A stretch of DNA of 8,459 bases from Candidatus Fibrimonadales bacterium (GTDB taxonomy: Bacteria > Fibrobacterota > Fibrobacteria > Fibrobacterales > Fibrobacteraceae). The notes beneath the pieces were generated by a model. It ran no database searches and was not told the DNA's origin. It saw nothing but the letters and a program-made list of their open reading frames with translations. The translations under genes and the position numbers were made by a program. Positions 1 to 5,632 of this stretch are shown in pieces; within the stretch, counting starts at the first letter, position 1, and each line of letters opens with the position of its first letter. The DNA lies in NCBI GenBank assembly GCA_009788135.1, contig WQSA01000074.1, positions 1,295 through 9,753 on the forward strand. The letters are read 5' to 3'.

Positions 1-17
1 AGAGAAAGGCTGGTCAT

Positions 18-893
18 CTAGAAAAAAGGCTCCTGCTTGGACAAGCAATGCAAACTCCCGCCCTCTTCGATTGGCGTAGTGCAATCCACGCCTATAACTT
101 CCCTGTCTGGGAACACGCCGCTAAAATATTCCAACGCAGCTACATCCTGCTCGCAATTATACACAGGCACAAGCAAACCGCCGTTCACAAATATAAAATT
201 CATATAAGACGCCGGCAAACAAGGCGGCAGCACAAGCTCATCAACCTTTGCCGCTTCGTAATGCTCGCAAAGCCAGTTCTCAATTTCCTTCTTTTCCTGT
301 TCAAAGCCCGCAGCCATAACCACATGGTTTTTCGCAACAAAGCGAGCGAGATTGTCTATATGCCCATCGGTATGGTCGCCATCCAAACCCCTTGGCAAAA
401 TTTTAAGCGATTTAAGACCAAACGATTTTTTTATATCGTCAAGCATTTCCTGCTTCTCCGGATTTCGCTTCTTTCCAAAAATGCATGGGGCGGTTGTCAA
501 GCAGAGACCATCGCCGTTGAATTCCACAGCGCCACCCTCCAAAATCCAGGGAATTTTTTTAAGAGGAATCTTCATAAGCTCCGCAATTTTTTCCGGAACT
601 GCATTGTCCAAATCCCAAGGCGGAAACTTTTCTCCCCAAGCATTGAACTCATAACTAACTATGCTACGCTCCATAAAAAATGGGCCATAATCCCTAATCC
701 AAATATCGTTGTGCGGAATTTGCAAATCGTCAAGAATTTTCACGGGTTGAAAGCGAGAAATAGCTGCTATGAGCTTTGAATAAAATTCGTCTATTCTCTC
801 CCTGCGAGATGCCCAGTTCTGCTCATTTATAGGCAAGGCAAGCCAGGTGGCCGCCTGCTTTTCCCACTCTGCCGGATAGCGAATATCACTCAT
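18..893 (-). CDS. aguA: Agmatine deiminase (peptidyl-arginine deiminase family)
   Basis: Predicted to hydrolyse agmatine to N-carbamoylputrescine and ammonia in the cytoplasm, the first of two steps to putrescine. With the start at 893 the protein has 291 residues. The family's active-site motifs appear in order: WIRDYGP with Asp68, LEGGAVEF with Glu119, DGHIDN with His178 and Asp180, and the C-terminal nucleophile Cys283 in GGSLHC, followed by KQEP where homologues usually have TQQQP. The N-terminal PAEWEKQAATWLA is also typical. At 291 residues it is shorter than the usual roughly 340-370, mainly between the N-terminal helix and WIRDYGP. An in-frame GTG at 905 would add four residues. I prefer ATG at 893 because it overlaps the aguB stop as ATGA, a usual sign of translational coupling, and no good Shine-Dalgarno sequence favours either start. 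The gene ends 17 bases from the window edge, so anything downstream is not visible. The neighbouring aguB makes this function much more likely than another amidinotransferase-fold deiminase. Confidence 0.93.
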   Translation of the reverse strand: MSDIRYPAEWEKQAATWLALPINEQNWASRRERIDEFYSKLIAAISRFQPVKILDDLQIPHNDIWIRDYGPFFMERSIVSYEFNAWGEKFPPWDLDNAVPEKIAELMKIPLKKIPWILEGGAVEFNGDGLCLTTAPCIFGKKRNPEKQEMLDDIKKSFGLKSLKILPRGLDGDHTDGHIDNLARFVAKNHVVMAAGFEQEKKEIENWLCEHYEAAKVDELVLPPCLPASYMNFIFVNGGLLVPVYNCEQDVAALEYFSGVFPDREVIGVDCTTPIEEGGSLHCLSKQEPFF

Positions 894-1750
894 TGCTCGT
901 TCCACATATTCAAAATATCGTAATACAAATCAACCCTGCGATCTCTAAAGTGCGGCCAAATTCTGCGGTTTTGCTCTATTGCCTCAAAATCTATTGCCGC
1001 TGCCATTAATGCAGAGTCTGTTGAAAGTTGCTTAAGCACAAAGCCATCCGGTGCGCAAATAAAGGAGTTTCCCCAAAAAGAGAGATTGTGTTCCTTGCCA
1101 ACCCTGTTTGCCGCCAAAACGAAAATTCTGTTGGCTATTGCATGGCCGCGCATAACGGTTTGCCATGAATCAAGCTGCCTTGCATAAAGCTTTTTCGGCT
1201 CGTTGGAGTCCCAGCCTATGGCTGTGGGGTAAATCAAGATATCCGCTCCCTGCAAAGCTAAAATGCGAGCGGCTTCGGGAAACCACTGGTCCCAGCATAT
1301 AAGAACACCCAAGTTTCCAGCGCTTGTTCCAATAATCTTAAAGCCTGTATCGCCTGGGGTGAAGTAATATTTTTCGTAAAAGCATGGATCATCAGGAATG
1401 TGGCTTTTGCGATAAAAGCCAGCAACAGAGCCATCTCGCTCAAAGACAAAAACGCTGTTATGATAAACTCCCTTCGCTCTTTTCTCGAAAAATGGGAAAA
1501 TCAATACGCATTTCAAAGATTTGGCTAAATTTCTCCATTCTTCTATAATTGCAGAATCTTTCGCAATGGCGCAGTCAAAATGCTTTTCGTTTTCTTCAAA
1601 AGGAAAATAAGGCGTATGGCAAAGCTCTGGCAGCACTAGCAAATCAAACTTGCCTTTTTTGGCCAAAGCCTGCGTTTTATACCATTCAAGGGTTTTAGCC
1701 GCAGTTCCGAGCCATTTGCCTTGAAGCGATAAAATTTCTATTTTTTTCAT
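890..1750 (-). CDS. aguB: N-carbamoylputrescine amidase (nitrilase superfamily)
   Basis: Predicted to hydrolyse N-carbamoylputrescine to putrescine, CO2 and ammonia, the step after AguA. The 286 residues carry the Glu-Lys-Cys triad of the carbon-nitrogen hydrolases: Glu42 in LPELCHTPYF, Lys115 in FYRKSHIPDDP, and Cys152 in GVLICWDQWFPEAAR. Signatures specific to the AguB branch are the stretch after Lys115 (FYEKYYFTPGDTGF), IYPTAIGWDS near 173-182, the WQTVMRGHAIANR region near 196-208, and the C-terminal RRIWPHFRDRRVDLY. Length matches the family. ATG at 1750 is the first start in this frame. No Shine-Dalgarno sequence precedes it, but a TTTTCTATTTT element ends 7 bases upstream, suggesting a leaderless or nearly leaderless mRNA. 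The gene is first in a two-gene operon with aguA (4-base overlap) and is divergent from the lipoprotein operon, only 17 bases away. A general nitrilase is the alternative, but these signatures and aguA argue against it. Confidence 0.94.
   Translation of the reverse strand: MKKIEILSLQGKWLGTAAKTLEWYKTQALAKKGKFDLLVLPELCHTPYFPFEENEKHFDCAIAKDSAIIEEWRNLAKSLKCVLIFPFFEKRAKGVYHNSVFVFERDGSVAGFYRKSHIPDDPCFYEKYYFTPGDTGFKIIGTSAGNLGVLICWDQWFPEAARILALQGADILIYPTAIGWDSNEPKKLYARQLDSWQTVMRGHAIANRIFVLAANRVGKEHNLSFWGNSFICAPDGFVLKQLSTDSALMAAAIDFEAIEQNRRIWPHFRDRRVDLYYDILNMWNEQ
1735..1744 (+). promoter_or_regulatory. Candidate -10 promoter element for the lipoprotein operon
   Basis: TTTCTATTTT lies inside the first codons of aguB (opposite strand), with the TATTTT hexamer at 1739-1744. 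A transcript starting about 7 bases later (near 1751) would have a leader of about 17 bases containing AGGA (1755-1758) before the ATG at 1768. The same motif recurs upstream of four other genes here. No convincing TTGACA-type -35 was seen. Promoter function is inferred. Confidence 0.45.
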
Positions 1751-1754
1751 CGGT

Positions 1755-1758
1755 AGGA
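1755..1758 (+). promoter_or_regulatory. Shine-Dalgarno site for the large lipoprotein gene
   Basis: AGGA with a 9-base spacer to the ATG at 1768. It lies in the spacer and first base of the right arm of the inverted repeat between the divergent operons, so binding or pairing there could affect translation as well as transcription. Confidence 0.6.
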
Positions 1759-1768
1759 AAATAGAAAA
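1758..1768 (-). promoter_or_regulatory. Candidate -10 promoter element for aguBA
   Basis: Read on the minus strand this is TTTTCTATTTT, with TATTTT ending 7 bases before the aguB ATG. The transcript would start at or just before the ATG, consistent with the lack of a Shine-Dalgarno sequence. It occupies the last bases before, and the first base of, the divergent lipoprotein gene. Function is inferred from recurrence. Confidence 0.45.
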
Positions 1769-3924
1769 TGCGCCTCAAACTCCTTATAGTTTTCATTCTC
1801 TTGGCGTTGCTTGCTTGCTCGGATGACAGCAACAACCCAACCTACCCTTTTGAAAGAACAGTTTCTGACGTATCCATTGTAAAAAGATGCAAAGACGGCT
1901 CTTTTGCGCCTGGGGCCAACTGCTATATTATGCGATGGCAACACCCCATTGAGCAAAAAGATTTGCAAAGCTATTATGTATGGATTGACACAACAGTTGT
2001 AAAAGACTCTGTTGAAAAAGCATCGCAAACGCAAATAGACCAGGCAACGGCTGTCATTCCTTATAGCAACAGAGGCGATGGCGATTCTTTGGATTTAACA
2101 GATTTAATAAGTGAATTTTTGGCAAGAGACAGTTTGCACATAGCCATTTGGGCAAAATATTCCGGCAACGAACAAGGCGTGGTTAGGCACCTGCATGTTC
2201 ACTTTGGCGATGATGTTCAACCTTCAATAGTATCTTTTAGCGATTCTGCATCTGCGAATACAATTTGGATAAATTGGGTTCGCCCAACAGACCAGCGAGA
2301 TTTTTATCTCCCAGACAATATAAACGGGCCAATAGCCGGTTATAATATAAGCATAGGCACAGATGATGCTATCGGAAGTTTAACAATAAATTTAAGCCTT
2401 GCAGGATATTCAGCGAGTTCCAGCTTAAGACGCAATCAGCAATTCAGAAAAGATGGACGGGGAGTAAAACTGGAAGATGTAACTGTCAACGACCCTAGAT
2501 ATTTAAGACTAGCCGTAATTGACGGAAATGGCTTTGTTAACGATGATACCTTGGCAAACAAATGGAGAATGGAAATCAGCGGCTTAAAACCCGAGCGCTC
2601 CTATAGCATAACCATAGCGGCCTATGACAGTTCTGGAAACCCGTCCAGCGGAGAAAGCAGAATAATAAAAACAACGGATAATATAGCTCCAACCAAAGTG
2701 ACTGAATTCATATACAATAAAGATTCCGCAGGCAACGCCATTCTTGATTCAAATCGCCTTATTTTATCATGGATTCCCAGCGAGGACCTTTCAGGCATTG
2801 CAAGTTACTTGCTCCAAATCCTAAACGACGATGGAACATGGGGAGAGATTCCAAGAGCTTCTGCCATCAGGAGCGGATACTATGCTCCTAGCGAAGGATA
2901 TGTGAGAGATACTCTGCGTTGGGTTTTGCCGGGGGAAACTTTTACACTGCGCCTGCGGGCTATTGACAATTCGGGACATTATTCCAATCCTTTGATAGAA
3001 ACGATTGCCATTTCAAAAGGCGAACTTTGGAGAAATGAAGATATGTGTCCCCCTGATTTTGCTCCTGTGAAAATGGCAGACACAGTTTTTTGCATGGAAA
3101 AACTGCAACGCAATTCCAATGGGAAGTTTGAAAGAAATATTCTGTATATTGAAGCAAAAAGCAATTGCGAAACCCGAGGCTACCGTTTATGCAGCGAAAA
3201 TGAATGGAATGCGGCTTGCAATAGCGGAGGTGCCAGCTATGGAATTATAGAAGAAAAAAATGAATTTGGAATTTTCTCTCCGTCTGAATTTTTGTTTATG
3301 TACTGCGGAGTTGGTACCGGAGATTCGCTTTCCGCAATCAATGTTAACAGAAGAAATAAAATCTGCGCAAGCCCAGATGGTATTAGAGATTTGCCAGGGC
3401 AATTGCAGGAATGGGTAATAGGCAGAGGGGACTCCGCCATAATAAAAGGGAGCAGCTACCCCATTTTTGAGGGTGCTTCAAGGGTGGAGCTTGCGCAATG
3501 CAGAAATCGTTTTACGCCAACGCGCATAAGACCCAGATACACAACCGAAGCGGTTTATCTATACAGGGTCGGTTCCCGCATGGACACGCTGCTGGCAAGA
3601 GACCCGGCAAGAGATTCTATCAGAGAACCTACTATTCTAACGCCCGATTCTTTCTTGGACACTCTTTTGTTTTACGCTTTAAAAAAGAGCGATGCGGGCA
3701 ATGTACTTGGGCAAGATTATGTAAATCAAGCTGAGTATCGCAAACGGGGCGGCGATAAATGGCTTGACGTGCTTTGGCAGGGCTTGATATACGAGCAAAC
3801 AGAAAAACGCCAAGTTCTAATTGTGGGAGACACAGCTATAAATGCTTCCAGCTTCTTCTTAGACCCTACTGTAGGGTTTAGGTGCTGTACAAATTCTAAC
3901 GATTTTTCTATTTTATCTCCATGA
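1768..3924 (+). CDS. Lipoprotein with Fn3-like repeats and FGE-like C-terminal domain
   Basis: I do not recognise a named gene. The 718 residues begin with a lipoprotein signal peptide (positive Arg2/Lys4, hydrophobic core, lipobox LLAC with Cys17). Ser at +2 does not signal inner-membrane retention, so an outer-membrane lipoprotein is likely if E. coli-like sorting applies. Residues about 30-145, 150-303 and 304-415 look like three fibronectin-III-like beta domains (ILSWIPSEDLSGIASYLLQI and a C-terminal FTLRLRAIDNSGHYS are typical of the last). Residues about 425-710 resemble the formylglycine-generating-enzyme/sulfatase-modifying fold: YRLCSENEWNAAC matches the family's YRLPTEAEWEYAA, DGIRDLPGQLQEWV matches NGLYDMSGNVWEWV, then KGSSY, and TVGFRCC at 701-707. 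About 100 residues are inserted between the RNRF segment (579-582) and GFRCC. The copper-binding cysteine pair is not conserved, so a binding or structural role is more likely than catalysis. The start is fixed by the signal peptide and by an AGGA 9 bases upstream. First gene of a three-gene operon. Confidence 0.85.
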   Translation: MRLKLLIVFILLALLACSDDSNNPTYPFERTVSDVSIVKRCKDGSFAPGANCYIMRWQHPIEQKDLQSYYVWIDTTVVKDSVEKASQTQIDQATAVIPYSNRGDGDSLDLTDLISEFLARDSLHIAIWAKYSGNEQGVVRHLHVHFGDDVQPSIVSFSDSASANTIWINWVRPTDQRDFYLPDNINGPIAGYNISIGTDDAIGSLTINLSLAGYSASSSLRRNQQFRKDGRGVKLEDVTVNDPRYLRLAVIDGNGFVNDDTLANKWRMEISGLKPERSYSITIAAYDSSGNPSSGESRIIKTTDNIAPTKVTEFIYNKDSAGNAILDSNRLILSWIPSEDLSGIASYLLQILNDDGTWGEIPRASAIRSGYYAPSEGYVRDTLRWVLPGETFTLRLRAIDNSGHYSNPLIETIAISKGELWRNEDMCPPDFAPVKMADTVFCMEKLQRNSNGKFERNILYIEAKSNCETRGYRLCSENEWNAACNSGGASYGIIEEKNEFGIFSPSEFLFMYCGVGTGDSLSAINVNRRNKICASPDGIRDLPGQLQEWVIGRGDSAIIKGSSYPIFEGASRVELAQCRNRFTPTRIRPRYTTEAVYLYRVGSRMDTLLARDPARDSIREPTILTPDSFLDTLLFYALKKSDAGNVLGQDYVNQAEYRKRGGDKWLDVLWQGLIYEQTEKRQVLIVGDTAINASSFFLDPTVGFRCCTNSNDFSILSP
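3903..3914 (+). promoter_or_regulatory. Candidate internal promoter before second lipoprotein gene
   Basis: TTTTTCTATTTT lies in the last codons of the large lipoprotein gene. Its TATTTT hexamer (3909-3914) ends 6 bases before the ATG at 3921, the same geometry as before the TIR gene and aguB. It could give a leaderless mRNA for the downstream two genes. Because it also encodes residues of the upstream protein, chance is harder to exclude. Confidence 0.35.
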
Positions 3925-4694
3925 GACTATTAATTCTGGCCTTTTTTTCTTTGAGCTTCCTGGCTTGCATAGAAGAATACTCCGATTCCATTATTCTGCA
4001 TAATAACGGCGGCGCTACATTTTTAGCGAATATTTATCCATGGGAACCGGACACAAACACCATTGAGCTTATAAAGGGCAACTATGATTCCACAGCGGGA
4101 TTAAAATTCGACTCCGCATGGTTTTCGCAAAAAGATTCCCTTTATTCGCTGCATTTTATGCTGACTTTTGAAAACCTGCTAGACTGGCAAGGCAACAAAA
4201 AATTCGAAAAGGATTTTTTAGGCAATATTTCCTTGAAAAAAATAGATAGCCTGAAAAACGGATATTCTTTTGAACGGATAATAAATTCCAATACGGAAAA
4301 CGAAAACGGGGAAATAGTTCCAGAAGAGAGCATTCCTCCTTTTGTATTGGAGCAAATGTTCGGAAACGATTCAACTTACTGGGAATACACCCTTGTTTTG
4401 CCGCAAGGCGCAATGCTTGTAAGCAGCGATCCAATAGATCCGTCTTACATAGATTCTGGCATCCTTCGCTGGAAAATCCTAGCAGGGGAAGCTTTTTCAA
4501 AACGCATATCGCTAAGAGCAGATTTTGTTTTGCCTGATGCTCCGCAAGGCATGGACAGAACTTCGCTTATAGGGGCAATAGCCGGTTGCATTGTGATGCT
4601 GCTCGCAATAGCTTTATTGATACGCAAGTTAGTGAGAATATCTTTAACACTTAAAAAACTCGAAAATGCGGAAAAAGATTTGAAGGGAGAATAA
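3921..4694 (+). CDS. Lipoprotein with C-terminal transmembrane helix
   Basis: Function unknown. The 257 residues start with a lipoprotein signal peptide (MRLLILAFFSLSFLAC, lipobox FLAC, Cys16). A beta-rich, non-repetitive extracytoplasmic region follows at about 17-213. One strongly hydrophobic helix lies at about 216-234, followed by Arg/Lys residues (RKLVR) and a charged tail to 257. By the positive-inside rule the C-terminus is cytoplasmic and residues 17-213 are periplasmic. Lipid anchor plus C-terminal helix recalls the LppM/DUF3153 layout, but I see no diagnostic motif for that family, so this is only an architectural resemblance. The start overlaps the preceding stop as ATGA, so translation may be coupled. 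No Shine-Dalgarno sequence is present, but a TTTTCTATTTT element ends 6 bases before the ATG and may be an internal promoter. The gene probably acts with the preceding lipoprotein in an envelope complex, a guess based on operon position. Confidence 0.85.
   Translation: MRLLILAFFSLSFLACIEEYSDSIILHNNGGATFLANIYPWEPDTNTIELIKGNYDSTAGLKFDSAWFSQKDSLYSLHFMLTFENLLDWQGNKKFEKDFLGNISLKKIDSLKNGYSFERIINSNTENENGEIVPEESIPPFVLEQMFGNDSTYWEYTLVLPQGAMLVSSDPIDPSYIDSGILRWKILAGEAFSKRISLRADFVLPDAPQGMDRTSLIGAIAGCIVMLLAIALLIRKLVRISLTLKKLENAEKDLKGE
4685..4689 (+). promoter_or_regulatory. Shine-Dalgarno site for the 62-residue gene
   Basis: GGGAG within the last codons of the second lipoprotein gene, 6 bases before the ATG at 4696. 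It is the main evidence, with the one-base gap, that this small frame is translated. Confidence 0.7.
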
Positions 4695-4695
4695 A

Positions 4696-4884
4696 ATGCG
4701 AGAGATTTTAGAAAAACTTTTGGACAAAGGTTTTAAAGTTGCTTTTAGCGAAGAGGCTGGAGTCCCCGTGCTTTGCATTCACAAAGGCGAAGAATTGGCC
4801 TACACCTGCAAGCTCGGCATAGGCCGCTTTAAAGAAGACATTGAAGATACTTTGAACTGCGCTTTTATGGAACTATGTAAGTAA
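4696..4884 (+). CDS. Small hypothetical protein, 62 residues
   Basis: Not recognised. The 62 residues have no signal peptide or membrane segment and would be cytoplasmic. The pattern suggests an alpha/beta mini-domain: an N-terminal helix (REILEKLLDKG), beta strands (FKVAFSE, VPVLCIHKGEELAYTCKLG), and a C-terminal helix (RFKEDIEDTLNCAFMELC). Cysteines at 27, 38, 55 and 61 are too irregularly spaced to call a metal site. That it is a gene is supported by a good Shine-Dalgarno GGGAG at 4685-4689 with a 6-base spacer, its position one base after the preceding stop, and balanced amino-acid composition. It is the last gene of the lipoprotein operon. Its stop lies 12 bases inside the end of the convergent thioesterase gene. 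Confidence 0.75.
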   Translation: MREILEKLLDKGFKVAFSEEAGVPVLCIHKGEELAYTCKLGIGRFKEDIEDTLNCAFMELCK

Positions 4885-5622
4885 AGGTTTGTCAAAACCA
4901 ATTCTAGCTTGAAAATGCACTTCTTCCGGGTGTTCTTCGTTAACGCCGAAAATCACTACGTGATGGCGGCTGTGAGGAAAACGCATAAGAGCAACCTTTG
5001 TGTCGTATTCAACCTGCAGCATGTAATTCAATTGAATGGAACGAATTCTCTTGATTTCTTCCATGCTTATAGCGTCTAAAACCCAGTCTGAATACCTGCA
5101 ATTATTCACATGATTGTTCAAATCGAGATCGCTGTACTTAACATTTTTTACCAGAACCGTTTTTGGCATTCCAGAAGGCTCCAAAAGCTCTATGCTTTCC
5201 GGCAGAGCGCTCAGCTCCGGCGTAAGCTTAAAGCGATAGGGACCGGCAGAAAAAGGAATTGCATTGCAATCTTTTAAATCTATCAAAAGCCAGGAAGAAG
5301 TAGCCTGCACAACGGAATTTCCCTGCGAATCGCGAACATCGTAATCGCACCAGGCAACCTTTTCCGGATTATAGCTTTTTAACCATGCACTGATAAAAAT
5401 ATCTTCGCCCCAGAACGGAAGCTTGGAAATTCTCAGCTTGATTCTTGAAAGCATCAAAGTAAATCTATCTTTGTCTATCATTGCAAAATAGTCAAAGCCT
5501 TGATCCCTCAAATGAGCCAGAGCGGCCTCTTGAAAAAATTCGCAAAGCCTGGAAACTCGCAGGCGCTTGTGCAAATCGCAATCAAAAAGACCTATTGTAA
5601 ATTTCTTAGGCGTTGTTATCAT
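4873..5622 (-). CDS. Acyl-ACP thioesterase, FatA/FatB-like double hotdog
   Basis: Predicted to release fatty acids from acyl carrier protein in the cytoplasm (Acyl-ACP_TE family, Pfam PF01643). With the start at 5622 it has 249 residues, the usual size for bacterial members. The first hotdog domain spans about 5-120 (VSRLCEFFQEAALAHL helix; LMLSRIKLRISKLPFWGEDIFISAW strands). The second spans about 155-245 and contains the family signature SDLDLNNHVNNCRYSDWVLD, with Asp167, Asn169 and His171 at the catalytic positions. The fourth catalytic position, Glu in the plant enzyme and in many bacterial homologues, appears to be Gln203 (NYMLQVEYD). The open frame extends upstream to 5979, but that part runs antisense-free in another frame inside htpG, is Arg/Ser/Gly-rich and fits no family. 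The real start is ATG at 5622, 8 bases after the htpG stop, with an AGGA 6 bases before it. It is probably co-transcribed with htpG. Confidence 0.9.
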   Translation of the reverse strand: MITTPKKFTIGLFDCDLHKRLRVSRLCEFFQEAALAHLRDQGFDYFAMIDKDRFTLMLSRIKLRISKLPFWGEDIFISAWLKSYNPEKVAWCDYDVRDSQGNSVVQATSSWLLIDLKDCNAIPFSAGPYRFKLTPELSALPESIELLEPSGMPKTVLVKNVKYSDLDLNNHVNNCRYSDWVLDAISMEEIKRIRSIQLNYMLQVEYDTKVALMRFPHSRHHVVIFGVNEEHPEEVHFQARIGFDKPLLT

Positions 5623-5628
5623 AAATAT

Positions 5629-5632
5629 TCCT
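5629..5632 (-). promoter_or_regulatory. Shine-Dalgarno site deciding the thioesterase start
   Basis: AGGA on the minus strand, 6 bases before the ATG at 5622. It overlaps the htpG stop codon TAG (5633-5631), so ribosomes ending htpG would sit on it. This supports coupled translation and the start at 5622 over the longer open frame reaching 5979. Confidence 0.7.

Larger units (their letters stand above)
1735..1767. repeat. Perfect 10-bp inverted repeat between divergent operons
   Basis: TTTCTATTTT (1735-1744) and AAAATAGAAA (1758-1767) are exact reverse complements separated by 13 bases. The repeat spans the whole 17-base gap between the aguB and lipoprotein start codons. Each arm matches the promoter-like motif for one of the two operons, so the repeat may simply be two facing promoters. 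It could also be an operator for a dimeric regulator. Confidence 0.7.

Noticed and set aside
48..779. Open frame of 243 residues on the plus strand
   Set aside because: It lies entirely antisense to aguA, whose motifs are unambiguous. The translation is basic, low in acidic residues and shows no domain.
3863..3877. 15-bp palindrome ACCCTAC-T-GTAGGGT, possible terminator or operator
   Set aside because: It has a one-base centre and no following T-run, and it encodes the conserved DPTVGF segment of the lipoprotein. Coding constraint is enough to explain it.
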